A stretch of 64,000 bases of DNA from Chondrosia reniformis (GCA_947172415.1 OX359193.1:248001-312000); one strand, 5' to 3'; counted from the stretch's first letter, positions 10,286-21,781 are shown. Program-made: numbers and translations. The notes: generated by a model not told the origin, from the sequence alone.

Positions 10286-10361
10286 TTTATCTCGGAATTA
10301 AAATGGCGGAACAAAGCGGTTTCAATATATTCATTGCTGCATGAGTATTTTCCTGCTGTAA
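10286..10361. promoter_or_regulatory. Very short divergent promoter, SELENOM / ABHD11
   Basis: Only 76 bp separate the two start codons, so both transcripts must initiate within or across this stretch, or overlap. It contains ATGAGTATTTTCC upstream of the ABHD11 start and the motif AAAATGGCGG just before the SELENOM start on the other strand; no TATA box at a useful distance. Confidence 0.6.
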
Positions 10362-11355
10362 ATGAGTGTTAAACTGGCTTACAGTGCGTTTGGTTCATCC
10401 ATTGTTTCAAAGTTACCTCCACTGATAATCTTACACGGAATATTTGGGCAAAAGAGAAACTGGAAAACGATAGCAGAGAGACTAGTAACGCGTTCCCAGA
10501 GACAGGTGCATTCAGAATATCCGTTAATTCATCATTAATCACGTTAAATAGCATTTCCGTATTTCGTGATGTAGGTATATGTCCTGGATGCTCGTAACCA
10601 TGGTGATAGCCCCCATACTGATCGGATGACCTATTTTGACATGAGTAATGATGTAGTCACATTTCTCAGTGAGCATTATTTAGAACAATGTGCTTTACTA
10701 GGTCATAGCATGGGTGGCAAGGTAGCCATGGCAACTGCCCTTCAACATCCTGAAATTGTGGAAAAGCTGATAGTAGTGGACGTGTCTCCTACCAGGGCTC
10801 CAGGGACCAGCCAGCTTCTTGACTATATTACAGTACTCCAGGAACTGGATTTAAGTTTAATTAAATCAAAATCGGAAGCTGATCGAGCAATTTCAAAAGT
10901 GATAGCAGTTAGTCAGTGTACGTGTTCTGTTCACTTGTGTGCTGTGATCAAGTATGCAACATCTTTTAGAACTACAGTGTTAGACAGTTTTTACTTACTA
11001 ATTTGGTCAAATCTGCCAAATCTGGTTCCTATGAGTGGAGAGTTAATCTTTCTGGTATTGCCGGCAATCTACAGCAGGTAAAATCATTTCCAGTGTTTAG
11101 CCGACCATTTGGAAAGCCCAGTCTGTTTATTGGTGGAGCTAACTCCAACTATATCACGTGAGTTATCTTGAAATGCAGTGGTGTCACAGTCTTGTGATCC
11201 ATTGTGTGTGTTTCTATAGGTCCTCAGATGTCAGTGAAATATTGAGGGGTTTCCCCCAGGCAGACATCCAGCATATTCCAGATGCCGGGCACTGGGTTCA
11301 TATAGATCAACCTGAACGTTTTCTACATTCAGTTGCTACCTACTTGAGCTCCTAA
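10362..11355 (+). CDS. ABHD11: ABHD11-like alpha/beta hydrolase
   Basis: Mitochondrial serine hydrolase family; in mammals ABHD11 protects the lipoylated oxoglutarate dehydrogenase complex. Exons: 10362-10505, 10575-10915, 10984-11157, 11220-11355; 795 nt, 264 residues. Visible family blocks: LIILHGIFGQKRNW (oxyanion region), DARNHGDSPH, nucleophile elbow GHSMGGK, VVDVSP, FLLTNLV, YEWRVNL and the catalytic histidine in DAGHWVH. Exon 2 is taken to end at CA|GTGTAC because only that donor joins in frame to QFLLTNLV. The N terminus is short with no clear mitochondrial presequence; an earlier ATG at 10341 would not add an obvious one. Ends 480 bp from the convergent 14-3-3 gene. Confidence 0.9.
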
Positions 11356-11835
11356 GCCTGCCAGTATATCTCTCAATGTTGTGTATAATGTGTGTATGAT
11401 GTCAACTGGTTGTCACTGTATTATTGTAATTGTTATAATGAAGTACATCCAAGTTCATTTATAATGTATACCAAATCTTTTAAAGCTAATATACTACTGA
11501 ATATATTACATGAAAGTCCTATATATTAGTACAATATTATAAAGAACTAGATGAATTCGCCTCAGACTTGTTCTGTGTCCTCTGCATAAGGAAATGAAAA
11601 TAACATGTTGCTTTCTTGTACAGGAGTAATCATGTGCTATATATGTATAGTAACATTAGCTTTCTCTAGGAGAATGGGCTCTTTGGTAACTGAACTCATG
11701 TATAATATAGTATAGTATAGAGAGTGTCTCAGTACATACATTAGATATACAAGACATTTTAAGCTAAAATGTATACTTGTGCAGTTAAGTCTCTTTCCTA
11801 TGGACTGATAGGAAATATTCTGCACAACTATTCAA
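11356..11835. other. Intergenic region between convergent ABHD11 and 14-3-3
   Basis: 480 bp of AT-rich sequence holding both 3' UTRs. I see no gene, only short TATAGTATAG runs near 11704. Confidence 0.6.
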
Positions 11836-13295
11836 TCACAATCTACCTTCATCTGATTCTGATTTCTGCGTCCAAAGTGCCAAGTTGTCTCTTAGCAACT
11901 GCATGATGAAGGTACTATCTCTCTTATATTCTTCCTCTAGCTTGTCCATCTCCTCTATTGCAGCTTCAAAGGCTTGCTTTGCTAGTTGGCATGCTTTCTC
12001 CTTATCAGACATGATTTCAAAATAGAAGACTGAAAAGTTCAGTGCCAAACCAAGTCGGACATGGTGACAGACAGGAATGTCCTCTTCAGCCGCTTTCCAG
12101 GCATCTTCGTAAGCCTCTTTAGACTTGGTCTTGTACTCCTTATTATCTGTGAATACTTCAGCCAGATATCTGTAGTAGTCTCCTTTCCTACATTTATACA
12201 TGGAAACAAGTGTGACATGAAAATATGTAAGCCATGGGTGATGAAAATGTGGGCATTAACTTAATAACTCACAAGCTGTTAATACCTACATCCACTGGCA
12301 CATACATAGCTAAATACTTTGTTACTAATTATTACATATATAAATGACATAGGTACACATGTGGAATGAGAAGTAGAGAAGTATACATCAGTGATTATAG
12401 ATTTGGTGACTGTTTGGGAGGCTATTGTGTATATAGCAACTTGTTTGTTATAATAACTATCTGTATATTTCATGTGTTAATGTATACTACTTACATTTTT
12501 AGATAAAAGACTTTTGCTTCGACCAACTGAGCCTCTGGAATAAGTTTATCTGTCAAAATGTCCAGAATTTCTTGACTTATGTCTCTGAATTCATCTCTTA
12601 CTTTTTTGATGTAGTCTTCGCAAATTTTTAGCTTAAGATCATTTGAGGTTGTTCTGGCATTCTCTCTGAGATGATTGAATATTCTAATTGCTGTCCTGCG
12701 TGAACCTGCCACATTCTTGTAGGCGACAGAGAGGTAGTTTCTCTCTTCTTCATCCATTTTCACATCACTATCAATGACCTCCTTCATAATACTTCTTAAG
12801 TCTGTAAAGTATATAGGAATGTTACTTTGGAAACAAAATCATTCATTTGTATAATAAAAACATTCAAAAATGAAGATAGAAGTAGGGATGGCAGTGCTGC
12901 AAAAGTGACTATATAGCATATCTAGAAAGAGTAATAAAAAGGACAGGGATTGTGTGGCAAGGCTAACCATACAGAAGTGGCATACTGAAATTTAAATGAC
13001 TTAACCACCCCTATAGAAACTACTATGTATGGCCCAGTGGAAGAGAAGAATATAGAAAACCTGTTGTATCCTCATCCAAAGCTCTCAATTGGATTAGTTC
13101 CCTATAGGCCTCTTACTGTAGAATAGACATAGTATATGTAGGTAAATGTAATAGGAGACAGAGTTTACTCTTCTTCTCTAAATAGTCTGTAGAATGGACA
13201 CAATTACTCAATATCTTATCTTTATATTCACCATCAAATCTCTCAGCCTGTTCAGCTAGTTTAGCTCTGAATATAAGGGTCTCCTTCTCTCCCAT
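11836..13295 (-). CDS. 14-3-3 protein
   Basis: Dimeric phosphoserine/phosphothreonine-binding adaptor. Exons: 13295-13232, 12801-12495, 12187-11836; 723 nt, 240 residues, normal length. The N-terminal dimer helix reads [12 protein letters not shown], followed by the family signature [11 protein letters not shown]. The binding-pocket residues are present (K and R in KNVAGSRR, R and Y in DYYRYLAE), and so are [14 protein letters not shown] and [16 protein letters not shown]. The tail after this is short ([10 protein letters not shown]). The usual PTHPIRLG segment is VCHHVRLG here, a mild divergence. Isoform cannot be assigned. Introns are phases 1 and 2. Intron 1 contains a copy of a dispersed repeat around 13040-13115. 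Confidence 0.95.
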
Positions 13296-13826
13296 GTTCT
13301 CCAGTTTTTAATATAAAAATTGATCCTCTCAGGAAAATTACAAAAAGAAATCCACTTTTCCCAGCTAGAAGAGAAGGCTAGAGGTATGTGTGTCACTCTG
13401 ACAACTATGAAGCCATCAGGTATGCCCAAGGCATCCTGACAAATTCTGCTAAAATATGCACTTTAACACCCAATCAAATTCCTACACTTCTCATAATTAT
13501 GCAAGAATATAGTGTCTACCACAGACCACTTCCTGTTACTAATCAACTGAACATGAAACACTTCCTGAATCTGTATAATACTCATTAGAGGGCATGATAT
13601 AAAGTTGTATGTGGTGTGAAATTTTGTATATTCTAAAAATCTGTTTATAAAGTGATGTGGTTGTTGTACAATCGTTAAACTTTGGATTCACTTAGCTCAC
13701 TTGTCTCCTACTAATCAAATGAACATGAAATATTAAATAAATAATAGAGTGTAACAGTAAGTAGTATGTACTGTACATGTTCAAACTGTTCTTTTCTGAA
13801 GGGACCAAACAATATTGTACACACTA

Positions 13827-15326
13827 TTAGTAGTCCTTTATGTAAATCTCTTCCTCTCTTCCTTCCTGTTTGGCTGCATACCTGGCTGCCACAAAGAGGT
13901 AGTCACTCAGTCTGTTGACATACTTGTAGACTGCCTGGTCTAGATTGCCTTCTCTGTACAATGGGACAACCCTGTGGTGGAGTAAGAGCACAGTCATCAG
14001 GGGAGAGGGGGAGGAGTGAGTGAGTACCTCCTCTCAGCTTCTCTGCAGAATGATCTTGCTACATGAAGCAGTGTGGCTGCCTTGCCTCCGCTCTGCAAGT
14101 AAGAAACAGACTTGTACTCATGCACCTATCCACTATTCAATGCATGCTGGATGGCAATTGGTTCATAGAACACTTACAGGCAGAACAAAGTTCTTTAATG
14201 GCGGAAGTAGGTTGTCCAATTCATCAATCCATTTTTCCAGTTCTTCGACAATCTTGGGATCAATGGTAGTCCTTTCTACAGTACACACACGTTTTAGTAC
14301 TAAATCAATAATTAGGGGGATTATGAACCTTGTTTGGTAAGAGAAGCCTTGGAGGGAGGTGTGGCAATATGGCTGCCAATGTCTTGTAACACACATTGGA
14401 TCTGTATACAATACAATCTGGCATCACCAGTGATACACAGACATTCCTATCCATTCAGTGCTTGACCAGTATAGGCTTTAATAAACAATATGCTACATAG
14501 AGCTAAGAGGTGTTCCATATACCTGAAGTTAGGAATGTTTTAAGTTAGTAAGCTTCAATAATTATTAAACTAGGAACAGTATATATATAAAAAGGTAAAA
14601 GGACATTTTCACTTTTTACCTATAAAATACTATCTTAAAGTCATAAGGTTGTATATAGATATGACATAAGTATTAGTGTGAATTAAACTCACCTTTTTCA
14701 ATTGTTGCGGAAGTGGAACAACTCCATCATTACAGAACTCCCGCACATGCCTACCATGCGACAATAAGCTAGTCACATGATCATCACATGATTCTTACCT
14801 CACCCTAAGGTTGATGACAGCAAGTCTGTGGATCCAAGGGCCTGAAATATGGAATCATCTTTTGGCAACCTCTGGCCACTGAAAGTACTAGTAACACCTA
14901 ACATTAGAAAAACACCCTGAACAACTAGATATACATCACTATTGCTGGAAATATATAGTCTGATGAAATCTGGAGCAATTATTGCGTAAGTATAGGGTCT
15001 GATTTCACCAGACTAGGATATAGTGTAAGTACATACAGAAAAACTTTTTTATGTGTAAACTCGTGCATATAACAAAAGAGGTTACCTTTATCTCCTGTTT
15101 TTGTATAGATCTTCAGTCGACCGCTGCTCCTTTCAGATTCATTCCTCTTAAACACAATTGTAGGAATTATACATTAAAGTCCGATCCAGAATATATTATA
15201 CTACTCAGAGCAATCTAGCTAGATCCGTATTTACTAAAACAGAAGCTTTACTTTAATAGTCAGCAGTTGACTGGAGACTCGAAATCGAGACTTCAAGAAG
15301 GACAAGCTAGAGCTGTTTTTCAGCAT
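13827..15326 (-). CDS. MMAB: MMAB, cob(I)alamin adenosyltransferase, mitochondrial
   Basis: Transfers adenosyl from ATP to cob(I)alamin to make AdoCbl for methylmalonyl-CoA mutase. Exons: 15326-15252, 15146-15086, 14897-14804, 14750-14693, 14401-14329, 14275-14178, 14092-14028, 13971-13827; 669 nt, 222 residues. The first exon encodes a mitochondrial presequence (MLKNSSSLSFLKSRFRVSSQ). The ATP-binding N-terminal motif KIYTKTGDKG is followed by GQRLPKDD, LGSTDLLSS, IQCVLQDIGSHIATP, LPPLKNFVLPSGG, ARSFCREAERRV and VNRLSDYLFVAARY, all PduO-type ACA signatures. The exon 3 acceptor at 14898 was chosen because it alone keeps phase. The start lies 87 bp downstream of the NSRP1 stop on the same strand. 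Confidence 0.92.
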
Positions 15327-15413
15327 TTAGAATTGCGCAACCAATAATCATGAATTTCGTTAAGAATAGATAAGCATGCCATGCACAAATTAAAATGTAC
15401 AATACAAATGATA

Positions 15414-16743
15414 TCAATTTAACTTTGTTTTCTTTCTGGCCAAGTATCTCTCTCTTGCTGCTTTAACCAAGCTGTCATCATTTCTCTTTTCAGCTTGTCT
15501 CTTTCTCTTAAGTGCTGGTGGACTGTTCTGCTGATGAGAGTCTAAAGGGAGACTAGAAGGGATTTCACAATCTTCTTCCTTGTCCTCATCTCCGGTGGGG
15601 ATTTCCCTGTTCTCTTGGGTATTTTCTTTCTCAATGGGGATTTCCCTGTGTTCTTGATTGCCGTCCTTATCTGTCTCACTCAAGTTCAAGTGCTCAGTAC
15701 CTACTTCAGTAGGGCTAGCATTATCAGATATTTCTCCCTCTTTTGACTGAGATTTGTGGTCTGTCGAGCTCTCTGTTGAAAGGGTGGCTGCAGGTCTTGT
15801 TGAAAGGGTGGCTGCAGGTCTTGTTGAGAGGGTGGCTGCAGGTCTTGTTGAGAGGGGGAGACTGGTTGACTGGCCCAATCTACTACTCAACAAGTTACGA
15901 TAGAATAGATTCATGTCCCGGTTCTCCACTGAAGCTAGAGGGAGAGGAGGAGGAAAGGTTTAATCTCAGAGACAAATAAGGAGACAATAGGGTATTATGG
16001 TAGAATTATGTGGCAGGCAACGTAGGGTAGAGTAGGGGTGGAGAAGGGACTGTCATAGGGCAAGGGGCAATGGTGATACAGATGAATAATAACTACTATA
16101 CACCTTCAAGTTCATCTTTCTTCCTTAAACGTTCTTCTTCAGCTTTTCTTTCTTCAAGTACTTTGCGATAACTTGGAGTTACAAAGGCATCCTTGTCTTC
16201 AAAGAGATTCTTATCCTGGTCTACCTCCTTCTTCATTTTGCGCTCAAAAATAATCTCTTGTTCCTTTTTTCGCTGCTCTGCAGATTTCTTTAGACTAGCT
16301 ATATATTTGGGTTTCCTGTCAACCTGATTTTTAACCTTTGGATCCGCAGATATCTTTGCAATACTCATATCATCATAAATAGCATCGTACTCAAATACGT
16401 TTGGATCCTCTGTCAGCGCCTTATTGATGGCATCCCGCGTCTGTGGAACATACACGCATACAAACAGTGCAAGGTTTACCTTCAGGAACACATTGACCCA
16501 CCTCTTTTGTGGTCCAACTGTTGGAAGACTTTGCCAAGGAAGAATTGACTTTCTGGATAGAGTCTTCTTCATCACTTGAATCGTTTCCAAAGACATTTGA
16601 TTGCTTCAGAGATGATTGCTTCTTTCCTGACGATAGAAGTAGACCATATCTAGGAAGTATTGAGTGGGACATGAAAGAGATTCAAACCTCTTTAGCGGAG
16701 CCACTAGTAGTAAATTAAAGCAAACTCACCTTTTGTTAGCCAT
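15414..16743 (-). CDS. NSRP1: NSRP1 (CCDC55), nuclear speckle splicing regulatory protein
   Basis: Nuclear speckle protein that affects alternative splice-site choice. Exons: 16743-16730 (only 14 coding nt), 16649-16502, 16440-16104, 15934-15414; 1020 nt, 339 residues, shorter than the vertebrate protein, which has a long RS/KE-rich insert. Conserved parts: MANKRYGLLL, SNVFGNDSSDEED, ALTEDPNVFEYDAIYD, DRKPKYIASLKKSAEQRKKEQE, DKDAFVTPSYRK, then RDMNLFYRNLL and the C-terminal ARERYLARKK. The middle is coiled-coil-like and charged. Residues encoded near 15778-15855 form three copies of STRPAATL, a 24-bp coding tandem repeat. Tandem with MMAB downstream (87 bp gap). Confidence 0.88.
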
Positions 16744-17220
16744 CTTAAATATTACGAAATGAATGGCGTCGAAAAAATGGCTGAACTACTTTCTAGCTGC
16801 ATAGTCTCCAGACCCATCTTCCGCGGCGTCAGCCATTTTTGCGGAAGTTTGGGCTGGGTACGAGACTACCTTCTAGGATACCTGTCCTTGCTATAGGGTC
16901 AATTTCATTTTGCTCTAATAACTATCATTCATCAATTTGTTAGAAGAATACAAAAAGACTGTCTTCAATCTAAAGTTTATCACAATTACAATGAACAGAA
17001 GATTGCAAATTATCTACAAAGAAAACATTAAAATTAATGAGTAAACTGGGGGTCTCTTTAGTCAAGACTGCATACCACAGATGTGAGAATATTTCACACT
17101 TTGTATTAGAAGTCATTGGAGAGCCAGTATTGTCTTACAAGTGTGATATTCTCTGTAGTATTCTGGGCAGACCCAGGGAATCTCCTGTGTGGCAGATTGT
17201 CAGCTCAGTAGTTGCTTGGA
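16744..17220. other. Intergenic region upstream of NSRP1
   Basis: AT-rich and without a supported gene; it includes the NSRP1 promoter. The short open frame at 17037-17243 has no recognisable similarity and runs into the repeat. Confidence 0.5.
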
Positions 17221-17945
17221 GGGAGATAATCCTCCTATCCTAATAGCTGCTAACAGTCAAGTGCACATTAAGATCCTAGAAATGATGTAACCATTTAAGC
17301 ACCAAGACACTGTAGTTCTATCAGAGAGGGCAAGGAGGGCCAAGTTTACCAATAGCTAATAGCTGCTAACAGTCAAGTGCAAGTTAAGAAAGAGCACTTT
17401 CCAATCGTAAGAGATTTCCTATCCCAATAGCTGCTAACAAGTTAAGAAAGAGCACTTTCCAATCGTAAGAGATTTCCTATCCCAATAGCTGCTAACAAGT
17501 TAAGAAAGAGCACTTTCCAATCCTAAGAGATTTCCTATCCCAATAGCTGTTAACAGTCAAGTGCACATTAAGATCCTAGAAATGATGTAACCATTTAAGC
17601 ACCAAGACACTGTAGTTCTATCAGAGAGGGCAAGGAGGGCCAAGTTTACCAATAGCTAATAGCTGCTAACAGTCAAGTGCAAGTTAAGAAAGAGCACTTT
17701 CCAATCGTAAGAGATTTCCTATCCCAATAGCTGCTAACAAGTTAAGAAAGAGCACTTTCCAATCGTAAGAGATTTCCTATCCCAATAGCTGCTAACAAGT
17801 TAAGAAAGAGCACTTTCCAATCCTAAGAGATTTCCTATCCCAATAGCTGTTAACAGTCAAGTGCACATTAAGATCCTAGAAATGATGTAACCATTTAAGC
17901 ATCAAGACACTGTAGTTCTATCAGAGAGGGCGAGGAGGGCCAAGT
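17221..17945. repeat. Nested tandem repeat: 300-bp unit with ~58-bp subrepeats
   Basis: Positions 17221, 17521 and 17821 begin the same text (CCTATCC...AATAGCTG...TAACAGTCAAGTGCAC), giving an exact 300-bp period repeated twice plus a partial third copy ending near 17945. Within each unit a ~58-bp block (AAGTTAAGAAAGAGCACTTT, then CCAATCGTAAGAGATTTCC) occurs three times. Copies differ by only a few substitutions, so amplification is recent. Confidence 0.95.
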
Positions 17946-18276
17946 TTAACAATGGCTCGCGTAGTATCTGCAATGCAATGTCACTTCACTCACAGAGTGA
18001 ACATAATAGACTTTGATAAACGATTAGGGTTACAGTAGAAGGAAGGAAGTCCAAAGTCGGCCCCAATCTCAGGAGATAAAACGTCTTTTCGGCGCCAGAG
18101 GATGGATCATAAGGCCGCCTCTTTTGTAGTATCTTTGTTAAACTGTTGCTAAAATTGTTCTCAATAGTTCCCCTAAACTACGAAGAAATTTGTTCTCACG
18201 TCTGTTCAATTTTAACAAGTAGCGTGCTTCGTCAGCCATTTTGTATTTCTACACGTCAGGAAACTATAATTAAGGC

Positions 18277-18353
18277 TGACGTCATTAAAACACGTGACCT
18301 TAATTCCTAATTTGGAGTTTGCGCGGGAAAATTGGAATGCAGCCATATAAAAG
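18277..18353 (+). promoter_or_regulatory. Strong-looking core promoter: CRE, E-box, E2F site, TATA box
   Basis: In 77 bp: palindromic CRE TGACGTCA (18277-18284), E-box CACGTGAC (18291-18298), E2F-type TTTGCGCGGGAAA (18318-18330) and TATAAAAG (18346-18353). Spacing and order suit a Pol II start near 18375-18385 on the plus strand. No open frame longer than 60 codons follows for 800 bp on this strand, so the transcript would be non-coding or begin with a non-coding exon. Factor binding is inferred from motif only. Confidence 0.6.
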
Positions 18354-18375
18354 ATGGCGAGGTGTGAAAATTTTC

Positions 18376-19010
18376 ACTTTACCCCCAGTGGCTTACTTGA
18401 CGCGTGAGATTGCTAAAGTTTCTGTGCCTGACGGTGGTCTTTCCTTATCCCGAGTAGTCCTGTTCGGAGCGCTAGACAAGTAGACCCAGGATTCCCCTCG
18501 GCTCCGCCAGCGAGCTGAGAATGCGGCCTGGTGTCACGTTGGATATGCAATCTGATCAGGACTCAGTGGGAGGGTTGGTGCTTGGGATTGGTCCTCACTA
18601 GCTCTGGCTTCGGCTGGGGTCTGACGGCACGGAGATTGAGGTAATCACGTAACTATGTAAGTTGAAGTCGGTTGTCGACACCTGATTTGGGCAGTTGTTT
18701 CGCCAGTCCCCACTTCAAGGACGTCATCCGATCCTGAGGAGTTAAAGGTGTGGCAACACACTGATTCTCATCGGGGCAGTTTGCGGTTCGGGAGGGTCGG
18801 ACTTGGCATAGGCTGAAAGTGAGGCTAACGCTGATCGATTCCTATGTCATGGCTAGTAACTCCATGAGTGCAGATTACTGCGCAGTTACAGCTTCTGTTA
18901 CACAATAGTTAGTGTCAACGCTGTGGGGTGGGGCACGATGTACTTTCACCTCCTCGTGGTGTGCCCTGGGGCAACTCTACTTGAGTTGTGCTGAGAGAAG
19001 TACATACTAT
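18376..19010 (+). ncRNA. Candidate structured non-coding RNA, family unknown
   Basis: About 635 nt of GC-richer sequence downstream of the promoter, with no coding potential but many local stems: CTCGGCTC/GAGCTGAG (around 18497-18519); a C(TTCG)G tetraloop stem with G-U pairs in CTCTGGC-TTCG-GCTGGGG (around 18601-18618); TTGAAGT/ACTTCAA (around 18662 and 18711); TCATGG/CCATGA and GCAG/CTGC near 18846-18880. At the end an 8-bp stem ATGTACTT (18938-18945) / AAGTACAT (18998-19005) encloses three hairpins: CACC/GGTG, GCC/GGC and CAACTC/GAGTTG. I could not match it to RNase P, MRP, 7SK, SRP, U snRNAs or a TTAGGG telomerase template. Ends are guesses. Confidence 0.4.
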
Positions 19011-19296
19011 ACCAACTGTCAAGATTTCTTATTCTCGAGTTAAGTGACTTATGTAACAAAGTTCCTAATATTATATGCTAGTAATTCAATTGTTGCACCT
19101 GAAGGATATTAGCATTATTATATTTCACATATAGTTATTCCTTCTGTAGGTTATGGAGGAGCTGACACGACACATGTTGTGTGCCACAAGTTATTTTGTG
19201 AAAGGTAGATTATGTGGTATACAGAGACTGTTTTATGCATGAGACATTAAAGCATCAAAAATAAAAGACATGTTTTTATAAGAGTCTATACTCCAG

Positions 19297-21781
19297 TTAC
19301 ATCTCTTGAGTGATGAATGTGGTTGACTTATTTCTGTCATCATGGTGATTAATGTATAGGTCACTGCCAGCTGCATTGACAATAGTCTTTGTGTGGCCAC
19401 AATAGGCTGTGCTATACACTCCATGTTGTAGGGGGCCAAGCTGTCCGACAACCTCATCTGTCTCCGTGGTGATGACAAAGCTCATGTTTCTCAGACTACC
19501 GCCCACGAGGACTTCTCTGTGAGACAGCCACTTGCAGCAGTAAACCTAGCCAAAATAATCAATTACCTTTTGATACCTGACATATTGCAGCACTTTCTAG
19601 CTATATGGGTATCTGTCTGTCAAAAGTAACCTTCCTTACACATAGTATGAAGCCAGTATGATAGAGATTAGATAGATGGATGTGATGTTGATACAGCAAA
19701 GAGCTTAAGAATCTAAAAGTATTCAATTTGAAACTAACACACAAAACGTGCATCTCACCTTTGAGTCCAAAGTTGTTGGTTGCAAAGTCTTGAGTAGCTT
19801 TCCAGTAGCGTAATCCCATATCTGTTATACATTAGACATTATATACACTCTACATATATTGGTCACATGCATGTACATATATTGGTCACATGCATGTACA
19901 TATATTGGTCACATGCATGTACATATATCTGACACAACAGTAGTAACAGTATATAAGAATGAAATTGGGAGTTAATTGTACAGTGCTTTTAAAAAAGGCT
20001 GTGATGCAAAAATTTTTGCTGATTATTCCTATTACAAGATAACACTTAACTCATTTCTCCCTCAACACATGTTTACAAAGATGTACCTACAGCCCTGTGT
20101 GATGCATATGGGCTGGAAGGTGTGGCAGGAGGGTAAAGTGACACACCTCCACTTGTGACTGAAGCCTCCATGATCCTGTCAGAATGCTGAGAGTGTAAGG
20201 CTCTATGTCCAGGGCCTCCCCACAGACATGTGGTCCAATGATCTTCCTGAAGGAGAGAGCAGTATGAGAGTGTGGAATGTGGCTAGCATGTCAAAAACAA
20301 GTTCCTTGCAGGTACATATACTGCATGGACTAAATGCAAAGCAATAATGAAGTCTGCAGTAATTGTGTCACAACTAAGAGATAGAGCAGTTCTAAGCCAC
20401 TGAAGGTCAGCTTGACTCTACCTGGTAGAGTGCCTCTGTCTAATGTCCCAAAACTGCACTGTATCATCCCAGCCAGCTGTTAAGAGGATCCTGTGGTCAC
20501 TGGGATGGAACTGCAGGCCAAATACTCTACTCATATGACCATCCATCACTGTATGATCCATACTACATACGTTAAGAGATACAACTTTACATCCTCTTGT
20601 ACCCCCTCCACCCTACACCACACCCCTCTCTACCCCCTCTAACCTGCACCATGCCCCTCTCTACCCCCTCCACCCTGCACCATGCCCCTCTCTACCCCCT
20701 CCACCCTGCACCATGCCCCTCTCTACCCCCCTCCACCCTGCACCATGCCCCTCTCTACCCCCTCCACCCTGCACCATGCCCCTCTCTACCCCTCCACCCT
20801 GCACCATGCCCCTCTCTACCCCCTCCACCCTGCACCACACCCCTCTCTACCCCTCCACCCTGCACCACGCCCCTCTCTACCCCCTCCACCCTGCACCACG
20901 CCCCTCTCTACCCCCTCCACCCTGCACCACGCCCCTCTCTACCCCTCCACCCTGCACCACGCCCCTCTCTACCCCCTCCACCCTGCACCACACCCCTCTC
21001 CAAATGTATAAGCACCTTGGCTCCAATTTACTTGCAATTTGGTTTGTCTCATCGCTGTAAACCAAGACTGCTCTGTCAGATCCAACTGATGCAAAATACT
21101 TACAATCATGTGCATAAGCAGCATTGAGGGTCTGACGCTCCTCAATCAAAGTAGTCAAGCACTTTTGTGAGGTAAAGTGCCACACACAAATGCATCCATA
21201 AGAATCTACACCAATGAGGACATAGATGACCATTTTGAGATAGTACAGACTTCTAGCAAGACATTGGCTACATGCTGCAAAGACTCTAATGTGCCAAAAA
21301 CATAATACAAAGGTGATATTTAGCAAGATAAATAACCATACACATTCCACATTAAAAAGGACGGGTGGTATTTAATTGGCTTACAAGATGCAAGAAGAAG
21401 GTTCGTGATTGGATCATCATTTTTGAACTTGACTGAAGTTACAGGAAGATGCTGGAACTGTGGATCGTGTAATCTGTACAGCAACTTTCCTGATTCAGCA
21501 AGATAAATGTCGACTGTACCACCTGAATCTCCGCACGCTATCCACTTTCCGTCCTTGCTAATGTCACAACACATGTTCTCAGTTCCTTTGCTTGAAGAAC
21601 TAAAAGAAAAAGGAAAGACGAGAGAGCGTACATGTCGCGCGGATGAGCGCGCAGGGAGAACCACACCAGCGCTCTCACAATCTAACTACCAGAAGCTAAG
21701 CTAAGCCTCTGTAATCTCTCACCAAATAAGAGGACTTTCCAGAAGTCCATAGCTTTGAAAGCGATCGGAAGTAGTCATCAT
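19297..21781 (-). CDS. WD40-repeat protein, seven exons, function unassigned
   Basis: Exons: 21781-21723, 21599-21385, 21205-21016, 20562-20422, 20246-20147, 19821-19759, 19545-19297; 1017 nt, 338 residues. WD-type blades are visible as GKWIACGDSGGTVDIY, ASYSYGCICVWH, YFASVGSDRAVLVY, HRILLTAGWDDTVQFWD, LSILTGSWRLQSQVEIWD and a less regular last blade (LVGGSLRNMSFV). This would make one seven-bladed propeller with little else; the protein is probably a scaffold. I do not recognise a named orthologue. The N terminus (MMTTSDRFQSYGLL) is short. The exon 3 donor (CCAAG|GTGCTT) is the only one that keeps frame into exon 4 and is weak. Intron 3 contains a 31-bp minisatellite. CPD lies 432 bp upstream on the same strand. 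Confidence 0.85.
19855..19926. repeat. 23-bp tandem repeat, three copies
   Basis: Three copies of ACATGCATGTACATATATTGGTC-type sequence inside an intron of the WD40 gene. Confidence 0.9.
20590..21002. repeat. 31-bp minisatellite in WD40-gene intron
   Basis: About thirteen copies of a C-rich unit, CCTCCACCCTGCACCATGCC followed by CCTCTCTACCC, with 30-32 bp length variants and CCATG/CCACG/CCACA variants. It fills the intron 20563-21015 and ends 13 bp from the exon at 21016. Long Pro/His/Leu open frames here are repeat translations. Confidence 0.95.

Noticed and set aside
18023-18032. TAACCCTAAT on the minus strand as a telomerase RNA template
   Set aside because: Ten bases of telomere-like sequence are expected by chance in AT-rich DNA of this size. 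No TATA or H/ACA elements lie in the right places on that strand, and the structured region at 18376-19010 is on the other strand and lacks such a template.
18376-19010. tRNA or 5S gene inside the structured region
   Set aside because: The terminal cloverleaf-like fold lacks A and B boxes, a CCA-compatible 7-bp acceptor layout and an anticodon arm; no tRNA gene was recognised by eye anywhere in the window.
20597-21350. Pro/His/Leu-rich open frames on both strands
   Set aside because: Repeat translation of the 31-bp minisatellite; only the WD40 exon at 21016-21205 within it is real.
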